Below the pieces are notes generated by a model. That model was not told where the DNA came from and did not search any database. It worked only from the letters and a program-made list of their open reading frames with translations. Shown here piece after piece: positions 32,010-43,501 of a stretch of 64,000 nucleotides of DNA (the stretch's first letter is position 1; each line of letters opens with the position of its first letter). The DNA comes from Branchinecta lynchi (Eukaryota > Arthropoda > Branchiopoda > Anostraca > Branchinectidae). Location of the stretch: NCBI GenBank assembly GCA_023053575.1, contig JAKZAP010000011.1, positions 4,898,001 through 4,962,000 of the forward strand. Direction: 5' to 3'. Made by a program: the position numbers and the translations under genes.

Positions 32010-33725
32010 TACTTTCATCATAAAGTTGAAAAAGTCTAAGTTTTTCCACATTGAACTGGTGGCGAAAATCCACGCAGAAATTCAAGCCCGCAAAAAGCCA
32101 ACCAAGATCCTCTGTTCAAGACATCACCATAGGCTGTCGTTTTACAAACCGCTTTTTACTTCTCTGTCCAAACCGCTCTGGAAATGGAACCGCGCAAAAA
32201 CAGGAAAAACAAAACACTGACGAAAATGGGGAAAGACTTATTCAAAGGAAGAACCTTTTCTTAAAAATGTGACCATCTTCCGGTTGATTTTTTTAATTTT
32301 GTTCTGCATTTTCATCATAAGTCCTTAACGTTGCTAGAGGAAACTGATGATGGTGCCGAAAATCCGCGCAGGAATTTCCAGTCCACAAGAACTCAACCCA
32401 GATCGTCTGTTCAAGGCATCACCATCGGCTGTTGAATTTTACAAATCGCTTTTTGGGATCCCAAAACGTAAGTGGAGGGATACCTATGACATCGCTAAAG
32501 TTATCCGTCTGTCTGTCCGTCCGTCCGCCTGTAAGCAAGATAACTCCCGAAGGGAATGAGAAATTTTGACGAAACTTAGTGTGAGGATTCGTTGGGCCGT
32601 CGGACAAGTCAAGTTCGTAGATGGGCTTTGTAGCCCCACATTTAGGGGTGGGGGTTCAAATTAAGGGGCAAACAAAGTATTTTGAAACAGCTAATGTGAT
32701 AGTCGGTTATGGGGTAAGACGACATGCTGAATACGATGGTGAAAACCATTTTGTCATCGGACAAGTGGTTCGCCCGGAATCCGGCCGAAACAGGAAAGTT
32801 TGTTAAAAGTAAAAGTTTTATTTGAAGTTGATTAGATGTTCGATTTAGGGGTAGAAAGACATGCTGACACGATGGTGAAAATCACTTTCTCAACTGACAA
32901 GTAGTTCGCCCAGAATCCGACCCAAACCGGAAAGTTTGTTAAAATTAAAAGTTTTATTTCGAGTTGACTAGATGTTCGATTTAGGGCAAGAAGACATGCT
33001 GAATACTTATTTAAAAACAATTTTCTACCCGGACATGTAGTTCGCCCGGAATTGGGTCAAAACCGGAAAATCATTAAAACTTAAAGTTTCATTTATAGTT
33101 GATTAGATATCCGATTTAGGGGTAAGAAGAGATGCTGAATCCGTTTGTGACAATCATTTTTTAACCGGACACCCGGAATGTTGTGTTGCTGGAGTCGGAA
33201 AATTTGTTATAAGTTAAATTTTTATTGAAGTTGATTAGATGTTCATTATTGGGGAAAGAAAATACCCTGACTTCGTTTTTGAGCTTTCTTTTTTTGCCGG
33301 ACATGTAGTTCTGGAGTTCGGTCGAAACCGGGAAATTGGCACTCGCAGAAGTGGCAGGAAGTTTTTGTCGAAACAGGTATGACTTATAGGGGTAAACACA
33401 CACGCAGAATCCATATCTGAACTTCGTTTTCTCAGATGATTAGCTATTTGGCCTTAATCTGTTTCTGAATTTTAATAGTAAAAATATTCAAGGAGTCTGG
33501 CGAAGACTGGATCTGGCTAAGACAAGACCCAGTTGTCTGGATCAGATATTGAACTTTCGGGATCCCATCGAAACCTTTGGTCGTGTTACTTCTCTGTCCA
33601 AACTGCTCTGCAAGTAAAAACCCACAAAGAGAACAAGTATTTTAGCGACAAAAATGGGGAGAGGTATTCAAAGATCGGAAGAAACCTTTTCCGAAATTGT
33701 CACCATCTTCCGGTTGACTGATGTG
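32010..33725. repeat. Tandem duplication whose second copy is split by T2
   Basis: 32010-32290 and the pair 32310-32451 plus 33586-33720 align in order (CATCACCATAGGCTGT / CATCACCATCGGCTGT; ACTTCTCTGTCCAAAC; CACCATCTTCCGGTTGA). In the first copy the junction reads CGCTTTTTACTTCTC without an insertion, so it preserves the empty target site of T2. Confidence 0.85.
32452..33585 (-). mobile_element. Family T tandem-repeat element (T2)
   Basis: Begins TTTGGGATCCCAAAACG (the 3' hairpin, so minus orientation) and ends at CATCGAAACCTTTGGTCGTG. Units of about 137 bp fill the body. Comparison with the uninterrupted neighbour shows insertion inside a T run with at most a TT duplication. T|T insertion, a terminal palindrome and a central tandem array are the features described for Helentron-derived non-autonomous elements (HINEs). 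Confidence 0.8.
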
Positions 33726-34020
33726 TTTTAAAGGACACATCGTACTTCTGAAATTCATTATATTTCCGTAGTATTTCCCACCCTTCGCGTTCCCGAGATT
33801 CTTCACGTCACAAATGTTATCTCTTCTATTAGTAATGTACTGATGATAACGTTTGCTCTCTTAGCCTGCCGTCTGATGCGCCCGATCATAATTGTTTCTG
33901 AGGAGCTTATTCGTCCGGAGACAGGTTATGCAAATTTTGCCAAGATTGTCATCCGAGGCAAGGGACATGGAAAGGGGCTAAAAATAGCCGAAGCCGTGTG
34001 TAATTTTTTCCCAACCTCCC
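33726..34020 (+). repeat. R8 dispersed repeat, least interrupted copy
   Basis: Contains TTCATTATATTTCCGTAGTA, CGAGATTCTTCACGTCA, CCGATCATAATT, GGAGACAGGTTATGC, GGCAAGGGACATGG and GGCTAAAAATAGCCGAAGCC in the same order as at 19.3-20.0 kb and, inverted, 55.9-56.2 kb. Confidence 0.65.
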
Positions 34021-34494
34021 CCCCCCCACGAAACATACCAAAACACTAGTTTGTATTGGCTTTAACCGATCATCTATGTTCGTGTCTTAGCCCCCCCCCC
34101 CCCCCAAAAAAAAAAATTTCCTGAATCCAGACCTGAGTGAGACGTTTCCGTTAAAGCGACGTCTAACTACCCCAATCCCACTCTGTAACAACTTAAGAAC
34201 AATGCTTACCCCCTAGATCAGCAGCTTTTTCAACCGTTTCCTCTCTGTGATACTTCAAAACGTATTTTTGGGGGCCAGTACATGTTCAATTTACTAGCTT
34301 GGACAAAGATAAGAGTGATGTTTCTTATAATACTTAGTAGATCTTTGTTTTAAGCATAATTCAGCTTGTGTAATTCAGATCCGAATAGGTTATTTGTTTT
34401 GATTGATTATTGTAGCTATGTTATTTCTTATAAGCTTATTGCATATTCTGGTACATTTTATAAAGCAAGTTAATCAAGCTTTCACAACACTATT
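34021..34494. other. No gene seen; C runs
   Basis: Two C-rich homopolymer tracts (34020-34027, 34091-34105) and AT-rich DNA. Homopolymer lengths may be assembly-dependent. Confidence 0.4.
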
Positions 34495-34800
34495 CCACAA
34501 AGAAAAACTTTTAATAGGCACTTTAATTCTGATGAAACACTAGAACAATCAGGTAAACTGCATCTGCGGCTTGACTTTGGTGACATCTCACATATATCCT
34601 TTTCTATCAAGCATTGATGGGAGATTTTGAATTTCCTGCCACGATATCCCAGCTCCTAAGATTTGGATCGCCGAAATGCCAGAGAGGTGAAGACAAGGGA
34701 TAATAAAAAAACGGCCGATTTTCGTAGCGCCTTGTTTATTTGTGAAGCATTTAATACAAAGTAAGCATTAGAAGTGTCCATTGTGCTTTAAGGTTTGAAT
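34495..34800 (+). repeat. Dispersed repeat, copy of 2160-2480
   Basis: Aligns with 2160..2480 in the same orientation, ending GTGCTTTAAGG in both. It is followed by a 16-nt G run at 34830-34845. Confidence 0.6.
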
Positions 34801-35795
34801 GCGTGTATGAATTTATTCCCAAAAAGCGCGGGGGGGGGGGGGGGAAATAGAATATAAATAGAAAATAATACTCAAAAACTCATTATAAGCATCGAAAGGA
34901 CAAAACCCTACTCTTTTAACGCACATTTAGGTTGGAGACATTAGCGTCTAGGTGGCGCTAATCTGCGAAGAGTTAAACCGTCCAATTTTCGCAAAGTGGA
35001 TACTCTTGCAAGTTTGCAAAGCCGATAAAAGCGGGTCATCAGCGACATAACGAGGCAAGTTCCCAGCATACTTCCACCTTCATTTTTACCTACATTATCC
35101 CAAAACGGTCCGAGATATCTAGCCGCGAGCCGCACTACAAAGCCAAAGCCTATCAGCAACTTGCACCTAAAAAAACAAACGAAGAACCTTCGAAATCTGA
35201 AGTCCGACTGATTTGAAATGCAAATGCACACTCAGAGAGAGGGCTTATTGCCCAACCGCACAATAATCATTTTACAGTACTTCGGTTTGGTCATGCATTT
35301 GCGTAATGGCTGCCCTTTTTAAGAAACGTACTACTGCTATTACGCGTGATATTTGCCTGCATTTAGATCATAGTTATGGTAATCTCTTGTTGACAGTTAG
35401 TAACCACAAGGCATGACCTTTACAGTTTTCGGAACAAATGACTTTATCAGACATGTTCACCGTTCGCGGTTTTATAATGGATGATGCTGAATCCACATTA
35501 GCCCAGAAATACACATTTTGTTTACTTTCTAAGACTATCATAGCTATAACCAGACAGGAACTGGTATACCTTTTTTTTTTTTAATTCATGTTCCATAACT
35601 TTTGCATTTTGCATTTTTCTGTAGTACATTATTAGTACAATCACCTGTTTTGTCGATGTCACGATAGTGACAAGAATGCCTTCCTATCAGCCACTGTGCG
35701 GAGTATAAACACGAGATCGAGTTCTTCGTAAATACTGCGTCGGTGCATACCATTGTACCGTAGAGCACAATACTGGCAAAGTGATTGGACGTTGC
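34801..35795. other. No gene seen
   Basis: A 96-codon minus frame at 34941-35231 shows no domain. The rest is AT-rich without recognisable repeats. Confidence 0.35.
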
Positions 35796-35797
35796 TA

Positions 35798-36156
35798 AAG
35801 CCGCGTTCGATTCATCAACAGTTATCTATTATTGTCGACGACCAGCCCTAGATGCGGTTTTATTCAACTACGGCGCAGCACTGTTGTTGTTTTATTTAAA
35901 GCTGTAGTCGTAAGTTTTCCGAAACCGTCAGATAATATCCGAAATCCGCGACGGAAGTTTTTTTTTTGTTCTATGATTTCCGCAAAAAATTCTAGCGAGG
36001 ATGAAAATCATTCGTCTGTTGTCGTGCGATTCGCTCGACGAAAAATGCGACGAAAAAAAAGCGTTGAGAATGACGTCATTTTCCGTAAAAAAAAACGACT
36101 ATAGACAATTTTAGGATAATGTAGGTGGATGACAACTGATGAATCGAACGCGGCTT
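35798..36156 (+). mobile_element. TA-flanked MITE, copy B
   Basis: 359 bp with 20-bp inverted ends AAGCCGCGTTCGATTCATCA and TA on each side (35796-35797, 36157-36158). A 90-codon frame (35832..36104) reads IQLRRSTVVVLFK and SSVVVRFARRKM, aligned in frame with copy A at 11.3-11.7 kb. The TA target fits the Tc1/mariner superfamily; no transposase is encoded. Confidence 0.9.
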
Positions 36157-36814
36157 TACGTAAGAAATAAAATTGACAGAGAACTCATTCGGGTCGGATC
36201 TACTGCCAAAGCAGCACTGTCAGAATGCAGAGCCATATCTCCTACTATACAGTGGTATTACAGGTTCTCGGTATGAATCATAGTCAAGCAATGAACCAAT
36301 CAACAACTTTACTGCCAAATAGCTATTAGCTGGAAGAGGTAAAAAATGCGAAATATTTACAAAATACAATAAAACGACAAAAGATTAACTAATACAATTT
36401 AGGAAAAATTGCCAGAAATTTGGTGGAGTATCACTGTCTAAATATGGGCATTCGAATCGGCAGTATATGGCAAAAAATATGGCTTCAAATGTGGGCTTTG
36501 GGGGTTTGGACTCATTCCTTCGGAATAAGACCAAAGGTTTCGATGGGATTCCAAATAATGTAATACCGATTGGACTTCGTGATCCAGACAATCGGATCTT
36601 GTAGATGTCCTGTCTTCGCGTGGCCCCTTCAGCACGCTACTATTTGTCCCTGACCAACCGCTTGAAAATGTACAAAAATGATGTCATAATAGTGTACTTT
36701 GACAAATCACGGCCAAACAACTAACCAGCTGAATTCTCCGATAAGAAAATATAGTTCAAGAAGAGCTACGAGCTCATATGACACTTGTTCTGGGTAGATG
36801 GTACAAGAAAGTAG
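36157..36814. repeat. T-family end fragment; otherwise no gene
   Basis: AAGACCAAAGGTTTCGATGG at 36526-36545 followed by GATCCAGACAATCGGATCTTG is the left end of a family T element. A T monomer fragment resumes at 41170-41251 on the far side of the T' nest, so an old T copy may have been split by T'. Confidence 0.5.
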
Positions 36815-37265
36815 ATGAGATTTTCACAAAATACCCCCTTCAACCCCCCTAGGATCGGACCTAGAATAAGGTATCTAGTTTCTCACGAGTCAGATCATTT
36901 CCGCATCGCCGCGGATCATCGAGGGCAAATGTTTCATCATACTAGTTTAATCCCTAGGAGTGCCGTTGTGTTTCCGGTAGCCCTGTCTCTCAAAGTCTGC
37001 CTACCGCGGCCGAATCTGGTATGCCACATAAACAGATTATCTGAAGCATCTTCTCTTACCGGCTATCAAGTTTCATTCGAGTCTAAGCTTTTTTCAGGAA
37101 CATCCTATACTCCCCCCCCCCCGTGTTTCTGGTTCTTGTCATCTACGGCAGTGGTTCCCAACCGGTGTTGGGTACGCGTACCGAGACCCTTGCATGGGGG
37201 TACACGAAGGTACAAAAATCTGTTTTGTCACTAATTTTTTATTGCCGAAAGACTAACATTACCAG

Positions 37266-37412
37266 CAGAGGGATCACTTGCCAAAAAGTGTATGGGGGCA
37301 AGATATTTTTACCGAGTGGCTGGTAATTTTTCGCTTCCCGCGACAGTTTCTTTTTACCGACTGGCCGATCACCTAGGGGGAGGGGGTCCCCAGCCCATGC
37401 GTGACCCCTCTG
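37266..37412 (+). mobile_element. hAT-type MITE, CGACTG family (short copy)
   Basis: CAGAGGGATCACTTGCC ... GCGTGACCCCTCTG, with TTTTACCGACTGGC inside. Flanks ATTACCAG and AATGCAAG are at best a decayed TSD. Shortened relative to the 256- to 322-bp copies. Confidence 0.7.
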
Positions 37413-37683
37413 AATGCAAGCCCTAGTGAAATCCATGAAACAATATTGATTCCAGGACAGCTGGCCTACTACTATAAAATATATCCCTGTGTCAGGCATT
37501 GCAAGTAATATTGTCATCCAGGTCTAAAACAAAATTAAGGAAAATCAAGCTTGGTGAAAGCACGGATTTCTGGGATGTTTATATGAAGCTCATATGATAG
37601 TATTTGTCCGTTATCGAGATTCTCACATAAAAGAAAATATTCTGTTTTGTGAAAACCTCCAGCACTGAGGACAGCATGAAGAA

Positions 37684-39305
37684 AAAGACCAAAGGTTCCG
37701 ATGGGATCCCAAAAATTGAATATTTGGTGCAGACAGTTACGATGTTTGTGCCGACCGGTATTGTATAAAACTCAAGTTCAGATATACCTCTATAGGCCAT
37801 ACCTATTTTGACGATACTGATCGAAACTTCTGCTTTTCTTCTGCCAAATTTCCCGTTCCAGCCGAGTTCCGAACGAACTACCATGCTTGTCCCCCCCCAA
37901 AAAAAAAGATATTTCAGAAACGAATTCAGCGTATCTCCTTATCCATATAATGAACATCTAATCAACATCAAGTAAAGCTTTAACTTCTAAAAAAATCCGG
38001 TTTCTACCAAATTCCAAACGTACTATATGACCCGGTAAAAAAAAAGATTGTCATATACAGATTCAGCGTCTCTTCTTACCCCTAAATCTGTCATCTAATC
38101 AACTTCAAATACAACTTTTGCTTTTAACAAATTTTCCGGTTTTGGCCTGATTCGGGCGAACAAGTTGTACGGGTAGAAAATGCTTTCACGTAAGTGTTCA
38201 GCATGTCTTCTTATCGCTCAATCGAACACCTGATCAACTTCGAATAAAACTTTTACTTTTAACAAACTTTCCGATTTTGGCCGGATTCCGGGCTAACTAA
38301 TTGTCCAGCGAGAAAATGGTTTTCACCATCGTGTTCAGCATGTCCTCCTACCCCTAAATCAAACATCTAATCAACTTCAAATAAAAATTTTACTTCTAAC
38401 AAACTTTCCGGTTTTGGCCGGATTCCGGGCTAATTACTTATCAGGCGAAAACATGGTTTTGGCCATCTCGTTCAGCATGCCTTCTTACCCCCAAATCGAA
38501 CATCTAATCTACTTCAAATATAACTGTTACTTTTAACAAACTTTCCGGTTTTGGCCGGAATCCGGGCGAACTACATGCCCGATGACAAAATGGTTTCACC
38601 ATCGTGTTGAGCATGTCTTCTTACCCCTGGCTTCTTTTCTTCTGTCGAGTTTATGGTCGATTTGTATTTCCCCTGAGGAATAGCCATGGTTAGAAATCAA
38701 GTTACGTGACAGCTGCAGTATTTGCAACTGGGATTAATCTTATCTCTACTGAGGTAAATTTAGTCCGAACATCTAATCAGCTTCCAATAAAACGTTTACT
38801 TTTAACTAGCTTTCCGGCTTGGGCCGGATTCCGGGCTAATTACTTGTCCGGCAAAAACTTGGTTTTCACCATCGCGTTTAGCATGTCTTCTTACCTCTAA
38901 ATCGAACATCTAATCAACTTCAAATAAAACTGTTATTTTTAACAAACTTTCCGGTTTTGGCCGGATTCCGGGCGAACTACTTGTCCGATAACAAAATATT
39001 CATCACCACCGTGTTCAGCACGTCTTCTTACCCCATGATCAACTATCACGTTATCTGTTTCAAAATATTTCATTTGCCCCTTAATTTAAACCCCCTCCCC
39101 CATCACTAAATGTAGGGCTACAGAGCCCATCTACGAACTCGACCTTACTCTTGGCCCAAAGAATCCTCACGTCAAGTTTCATCAAAATATCTCATTCCCT
39201 TCGGGTGTTATAGTGCGCACAGACGGACAGACGGACGGACGGACAGACGGACAACTTTTGCGATGTCATAGGTATCCCTCCACTTACGTTTTGGGATCCC
39301 AAAAC
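37684..39305 (+). mobile_element. Family T tandem-repeat element (T3, longest copy)
   Basis: AAGACCAAAGGTTCCGATGG at the left and CACTTACG-TTTTGGGATCCCAAAA at the right. Successive units start near 38201, 38338, 38475 and 38611, a period of 136-137 bp. A (GGACA/GGAC)n minisatellite precedes the terminal palindrome. Confidence 0.9.
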
Positions 39306-41136
39306 TATTCGTGTGCCTGTTATTTATCAGTTTGCAGTGACAGGGTAGAACTTATGACTGGATTCAAAATCTATTTGGTGGAAATGTGATGACTGTAAAA
39401 AATGTGCCGTTAATGACATTAAGCCGATATTTGACAAAATTTTCGCTATAAGGCAGCCTCAAATGTCTCATTGAATTTGTATATCATTCTACGGGTGTAT
39501 GCCTTTTCAATTATGACACAAGTATCGCCTTTTTAATGTTCTGAAAATGGGGTATGCAACCTTTTCGAACCTTGTTTAGGCGTACGCGGTACGTAAAAGG
39601 TTGGGAACCACCCATCTACAGCCCATGGTCTGTATTTCCAAGTTTCATTCAAATTAATCGACTCATTTGACCCCTACGCGAGTGATCAAATTTCCGCGAC
39701 TCCCCCTCCAACTCCCCCACTGTGGTCGAATTCGACTAGGGCACATACAGTTGGCATCTCGGACATCTTCTCTTCTCGTCCTTCAAGTCTTACTCGAATC
39801 GGAGCATATCTGCAAATTTCCGGTTTCCGCTTCATCCTCGTCCTGCCATGGCCGGATCCGGTCCGTAAGCCAAATAACAAACTAGGCCACATAAATTCGG
39901 TACTGTCCCAGTCGGCCCATTCGTTTTTTGTTTTTTTTTGCATGATACAGTTTCCGGACACTCCCCCCCCCCTCCAACTCCCTAAGCAATTGCCGCATGT
40001 GGTTCGGAGACAAGTTTTGCATATCTAGCTCATTAGTTCTTATCACCCATAGAGTTTCACTCGAGTCGGACCACCCGATCGGAAACTATGGAAGTCGGCA
40101 GTTTTCGGATTGCCCATCCCTTGGTCGGATCCTGGAACGGAATTTTTTCAAAGGCATTGTTTTAGGTCCTTAAGTCTATTTGCACGGGTCACTAATATGC
40201 CTGCCAGGTTTCATCGTCCTTAGCACATCTGGAAGTATCCTAGCTTGCGATCACCGGAATTCTGGGAAACCCCCTCCGACTTCCCCCAAATAGCACAGAC
40301 ATGATCTGGTTCTGTCAAGAATGTATATAGGGCGTATTTTCCTTCTTCCCCAAAAATCCATCCCGATCCCTCGACGCTAAGTTTTTCACGAATATTCCGG
40401 TGCCCCCTTCAACCCTTCACCCCACAATTATCGGATCCGGTCCGGACTTGACATCGAACATCTGAGACGACACCTCTACCCACTTGCCAAGTTTCATTAA
40501 AATCCGATCGCCCGTCCAAAAGTTATCAATGCTACAAGATTCCGGAACCACATCCCTCCACTCCCCCACGATGATCAAATCATGCAAACGACTATTCTCA
40601 AGTCAGTTTTTTTCAAGTCCCTGATATCGTCGTCCTAGTACATCAGGAAGTACCGAACTTGAGGGGTAATCAGAATTTCGGACCCCCACCCAACTTTCCC
40701 CATAGTGCCCAAATTCGGTCCGGTTATGTCAATGATATATCTAGGACTTCTGCTTGTTCTTCCCACCAAGTTTCATCCCGATCCCTCCAGTCTAAGCGTT
40801 TCCCATGATTACAGGTTCCCCCCTTCAACTCCCTCCGAAGTCACTGGATTGGGTTCGAATTCTACGTAGATCGTCCGAGACCTGAGGTCTTTCCAAATAT
40901 CAAGTTTCATTGAGATCGATCACCCGTTTAACAGTTATAAATACCTAAAGATTCCGGACTCCTTCTCCCTCCACTCCCCCACGATACTCGGATCGGGGAA
41001 GTGATGATTTCCAACTTAATCATTTGTGGTCCCTGATATGCCTGCTAAGTTTGATCGTCCTAGCTGATGTGGAAGTGCCCGAACTAGCAAAACCTGAACC
41101 AACGGACGGACGGACGGACAGAAATTGCAATCGCTA

Positions 41137-41167
41137 TATGGCACTTGGCCGAAGGGCAAGTGCCATA
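41137..41167. repeat. Terminal hairpin of T'
   Basis: TATGGCACTTG, loop GCCGAAGGG, CAAGTGCCATA: perfect 11-bp stem at the right end of the T' element, in the position where family T has its TTTTGGGATCCCAAAA palindrome. Confidence 0.85.
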
Positions 41168-41251
41168 AAAATAGGTTTGCATGTCTCTTTACCCCTATAT
41201 CGATCCTCTGATCAACTTCAGGAAGACTTTAACTTATACACAAATTTCAGG

Positions 41252-42387
41252 TTTAGGATCCCAAAACGTAAATAGAGTCTTGGTGAAGTGAAGGGATACC
41301 TATTACTTCGTAAAAGTTCTCCTTCTGTCCGTCCGTCTGTCAGCATGATAACGCTCGTAGGGAATGATATATTTTGATGAAACTTGGTGTGAGGATTCTT
41401 TGGATCAAGGGACAGGTGGAGTTACATAGATGAGCCCTGTAGCCCTACATTTAGGGGTGGTGGAGGGGGTTCAAATTAAGGTAGCTGTAACAGCTAATGA
41501 GATAGTCGATTTAGGGGTAAGAAGACATGCTGAACGCGAATATGAAAATCTTTTTTTGCCATACATTTCGCTCGCCCGAAATCCGGCCCAAATCGGAAAG
41601 TTTGTTAAAAGTAAAAGTTTTATTTAAAGCTGATTAGATGCTCAATTTGGAGGTAAGAAAACGTGCTGAACATTTATATGGAAATCATTTTCTCGTCGGA
41701 CAAGTAGGTCGCCCGGAATCTGGCCAAAACCGGAAAATTTGTCAGAAGTAAAAGTTTTTTTTGAAATTGATCAGATATTTGATCTAGGGGTAAGAAGACG
41801 TGCTGAATCCCCATTTGACAATCGTTTTCTACAACAACATGACAATCATGTTCACCTGGAACCCGACTGAAACCTGAAAATTTGTTACAATTAAAAGTTT
41901 TATCTGAAGTTTATTACAGGGTCGATGTAGTAGTCGTAAGGATGTAGTACTCACTTAGTACTCAAAGTAGTGGTAAGGAGGCATGCTGAATCCGTATATG
42001 AAAACTGTTTTCTCGTCGGACAAACAGTTCGCCCGGTATCTGGTCAAAAACTGAAATTGTGTTGAAGTTTTATCTGAAGCTGATTATAGGGCTGAGAAGC
42101 CTTGAGCTTGAATTTTTACCGGACAAGTAGTTCGCCTGGAATCCGGTCACAACCTTAGATTTGACAGAAGTAAGGCAGGAAGTTTTGATCAATTTCGTCA
42201 AAGTCGATATTAAGAACCTAGGGGTAAGTACACACATGCTGAAAGAATATCTGAACTTGTTTTTCTCAGATGATTAGCATTGGCCTTATTCTGTTTCTAA
42301 ATCTTAGTAGTAACATTTTCAAGGAGTCTGGAAATTGTCTGGATGAAATAATACATTTTTGAGATCCCATCGAAACCTTTGGTCTTG
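41252..42387 (-). mobile_element. Family T tandem-repeat element (T4)
   Basis: Starts with a worn hairpin (AGGATCCCAAAACG), then the GTCCGTCCGTCTG minisatellite and the 137-bp units, ending CATCGAAACCTTTGGTCTTG. Immediately left (41170-41251) is a piece of another T copy in the opposite orientation. Confidence 0.85.
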
Positions 42388-42429
42388 TTTTTAATTGACA
42401 CCTAGCAACTCTAAAAAAAAACATCGTGA

Positions 42430-42762
42430 GAATCCCAATCATCCTACCATGGCTTGCCCCTCCACTTATCATTATCTTACAGACGGCGTTTGGCGTATGT
42501 TGATTCTCTACTTATTGTATCTTCATGGCTCGTGGCAGAGGTTCGCCTCACGGTTTGGGAAGATGGATCTCATGTTCACAATTTGTCAATTCTTCCCTCC
42601 GATTATCCATTTATGTACGCTGAGTATTTCAAAAGCAAATATGACCGTGTTCCCAAGACTGAAGTTTATCGACCTGATCAATATCCCGCTTCCACCGAGT
42701 GTGCGTACTTGAACTCTTCTGTCTCCAGTCGGTTCTCCTCACAAGTTCGTGCATTAAACTGA
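42430..42762 (+). pseudogene. Unidentified open frame beside T4
   Basis: An open run of about 110 codons with protein-like composition: LTVWEDGSHVHNLS, ILPSDYPFMYAEYFKSKYDR, TEVYRPDQYP. It has no ATG start and I recognise no family; it could be a coding relic of another transposon or a host exon remnant. The DNA from 42763 to 43305 has nothing else I can support except a 26-bp block (43170-43194) shared with 13040. Confidence 0.3.
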
Positions 42763-43305
42763 TGTTGTAAGCAATTTTACTTTTTGAATATTTTGCAAGC
42801 AGTAAGTGGTATAGCAGTTGATACAGGAGCAATCAGCAAGTGACAAAGGGATTGAAATGATTGGATAACTGCTTTTATGATGGTGCCGGTGCCATGACCT
42901 TGGATAGCGGCGTTACGCCTTTTTTGGAGCACCGAGTGACCGACACAAGCTTGACAGAAGATACGGATGACCTTGTTGAACTTGCAAGCACAAGTGGATT
43001 GCAGAAACAGGTAAGCAGTGATTCGTACCGTATCTGCGATATTTACCATACGAACGAAGACTGAGAAGACTTGATCTTCCTTCGTTGCCCGGAGGGATAG
43101 AAGTGATCTGATTAATACTTTTCGTATAATTAGAGGTATTGATAATACTGATTCTTCTGAATTTTCCCAGTTTAGTCATTATTCAGCTACCAGGCATATA
43201 AACGGATATAAACGATATTCGTCAATCTTTCTATGAATATGTAACATGTCTGCTCAAGTTTCTGCCTTGGTCAATAATTTGTCCAGCAAATGCGGAGTAC
43301 CTCGG

Positions 43306-43501
43306 CAAGGCCAGTATCCAGGAATTTATTTGGGGGGGGGGGGGTGCTATTGCGGGGGGGGGGGATATTGCCTGCTGGTCGGACAAAAAAAACACAAAAA
43401 TACATAGATCAGAGGGGAAAGCCTATAAAATGATTATTTTTGCATGTCTCGGGGGGAGCCGGGTCAACCCCCTACCCCCCCCCCCCCTGGATACGGCCTT
43501 G
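43306..43501 (+). mobile_element. hAT-type MITE, poly-C family
   Basis: CAAGGCCAGTATCCAGG at the left, CCTGGATACGGCCTTG at the right; ACCTCGG directly outside both ends (7 of the expected 8 bp). Long G and C runs and the family interior GGTCGGACAAAAAA ... CAGAGG(G)GAAAGCCTATAAA. Confidence 0.85.

Larger units (their letters stand above)
37149..39613. mobile_element. hAT-type non-autonomous element, 2.5 kb, with two nested insertions
   Basis: Inverted ends CAGTGGTTCCCAACC and GGTTGGGAACCACCC with flanks ATCTACGG and ATCTACAG, an 8-bp TSD with one mismatch. Subterminal GGGTACGCGTACC is also mirrored (GGCGTACGCGGTAC). The interior holds a CGACTG-family MITE (37266-37412) and T3 (37684-39305); little else is left and no transposase frame is visible. 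Confidence 0.85.
36815..41169 (+). mobile_element. Family T' tandem-repeat element, split by a hAT-type insertion
   Basis: Left part 36815-37148 and right part 39614-41169 share a degenerate unit: CAAGTTTCAT, then GATCG/ATCCGATC, AGTTAT, ATTCCGGA, and a C-rich CTCCCCCAC block. The right end has ACGGACGGACGGACGGACAG and a terminal hairpin at 41137-41167. Layout (tandem units, GGAC minisatellite, terminal hairpin) parallels family T though the sequence differs. No protein. Confidence 0.65.
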
